Source: Candidatus Intestinimonas stercoravium
GTDB taxonomy: Bacteria; Bacillota; Clostridia; Oscillospirales; Oscillospiraceae
Direction: 5' to 3'
Assembly (NCBI GenBank): GCA_019117605.1
Contig: DWZK01000060.1
Span: 1-39,011 of the forward strand
DNA: 39,011 bases
Shown here in pieces: positions 38,995 to 39,011 of this stretch. The translations under genes were made by a program, and so were the position numbers. Below the pieces are notes generated by a model. It was not told the DNA's origin. It saw only the letters and a list, made by a program, of their open reading frames with translations, and did not search any database. How positions within the stretch are numbered: the first letter of the stretch is position 1; each line of letters opens with the position of its first letter.

Positions 38995-39011
38995 CCCCGG
39001 AGCGCCCCCTC

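Noticed and set aside
1-39011. Mobile elements, CRISPR arrays, tRNA or rRNA genes
   Set aside because: No transposase, integrase, spaced direct-repeat array or tRNA-like cloverleaf was recognised; gene content and composition are uniform.

Overview
The window is a stretch of chromosome from a strongly GC-rich, spore-forming-lineage Firmicute, most likely a member of the Clostridia (Oscillospiraceae-like, in the Flavonifractor/Lawsonibacter neighbourhood; this placement is inference). Supporting signs are the S10-spc-alpha gene order with adk, map, a KOW protein and infA between secY and rpmJ; the short zinc-type S14; the gene order spoVB-like, mazG, hup, rqcP; the pairs ywiB-argS and yaaL-bofA; and strong GGAGG ribosome binding sites almost everywhere. 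I see no phage, transposon, CRISPR, tRNA or rRNA gene. Coding density is high and the gene content is mainly housekeeping.

Positions 1-14003 hold the ribosomal protein supercluster, entered inside rplB: rplB(partial)-rpsS-rplV-rpsC-rplP-rpmC-rpsQ-rplN-rplX-rplE-rpsZ-rpsH-rplF-rplR-rpsE-rpmD-rplO-secY-adk-map-KOW-infA-rpmJ-rpsM-rpsK-rpsD-rpoA-rplQ, closed by an intrinsic terminator at 13958-14003. Most gaps are under 30 nt, but four spacers (before rpsH, rpmJ, rpoA and rplQ) are 113-234 nt and rich in hairpins. The rpsH leader can sequester the rpsH ribosome binding site and is the best candidate for an undescribed regulatory RNA here. S3 carries an unusual Arg/Gly/Asn repeat tail.

Positions 14050-20747 hold a purine nucleoside phosphorylase and an MTA/SAH deaminase (methylthioadenosine/S-adenosylhomocysteine salvage), then the spoVB-like flippase, MazG, HU and RqcP block, then a cation diffusion facilitator. 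Positions 20785-24450 encode an OmpR-type response regulator, its membrane histidine kinase and an HtrA-like membrane serine protease, a typical envelope-stress module. A 22-bp hairpin separates it from two minus-strand genes: a protein with tandem SSB-like OB folds and an unrecognised 138-residue protein driven by a near-perfect sigma-A promoter.

Positions 25911-33071 are a series of short plus-strand units with their own promoters and mostly with clear terminators: murI (glutamate racemase, with an inverted repeat over its promoter), ywiB-like DUF1934 plus argS, a processive family 2 glycosyltransferase, a flavodoxin-like/2[4Fe-4S] protein, and a homocysteine S-methyltransferase with an unexplained C-terminal extension. 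Minus-strand genes for a pentapeptide-repeat protein and a DegV protein follow. A GntR(YtrA-type)-ABC ATPase-ABC permease operon has a palindromic operator over its promoter. The window ends with lepB (minus), divergent yaaL-bofA and a secreted polysaccharide deacetylase, whose start codon directly abuts a terminator-like hairpin.
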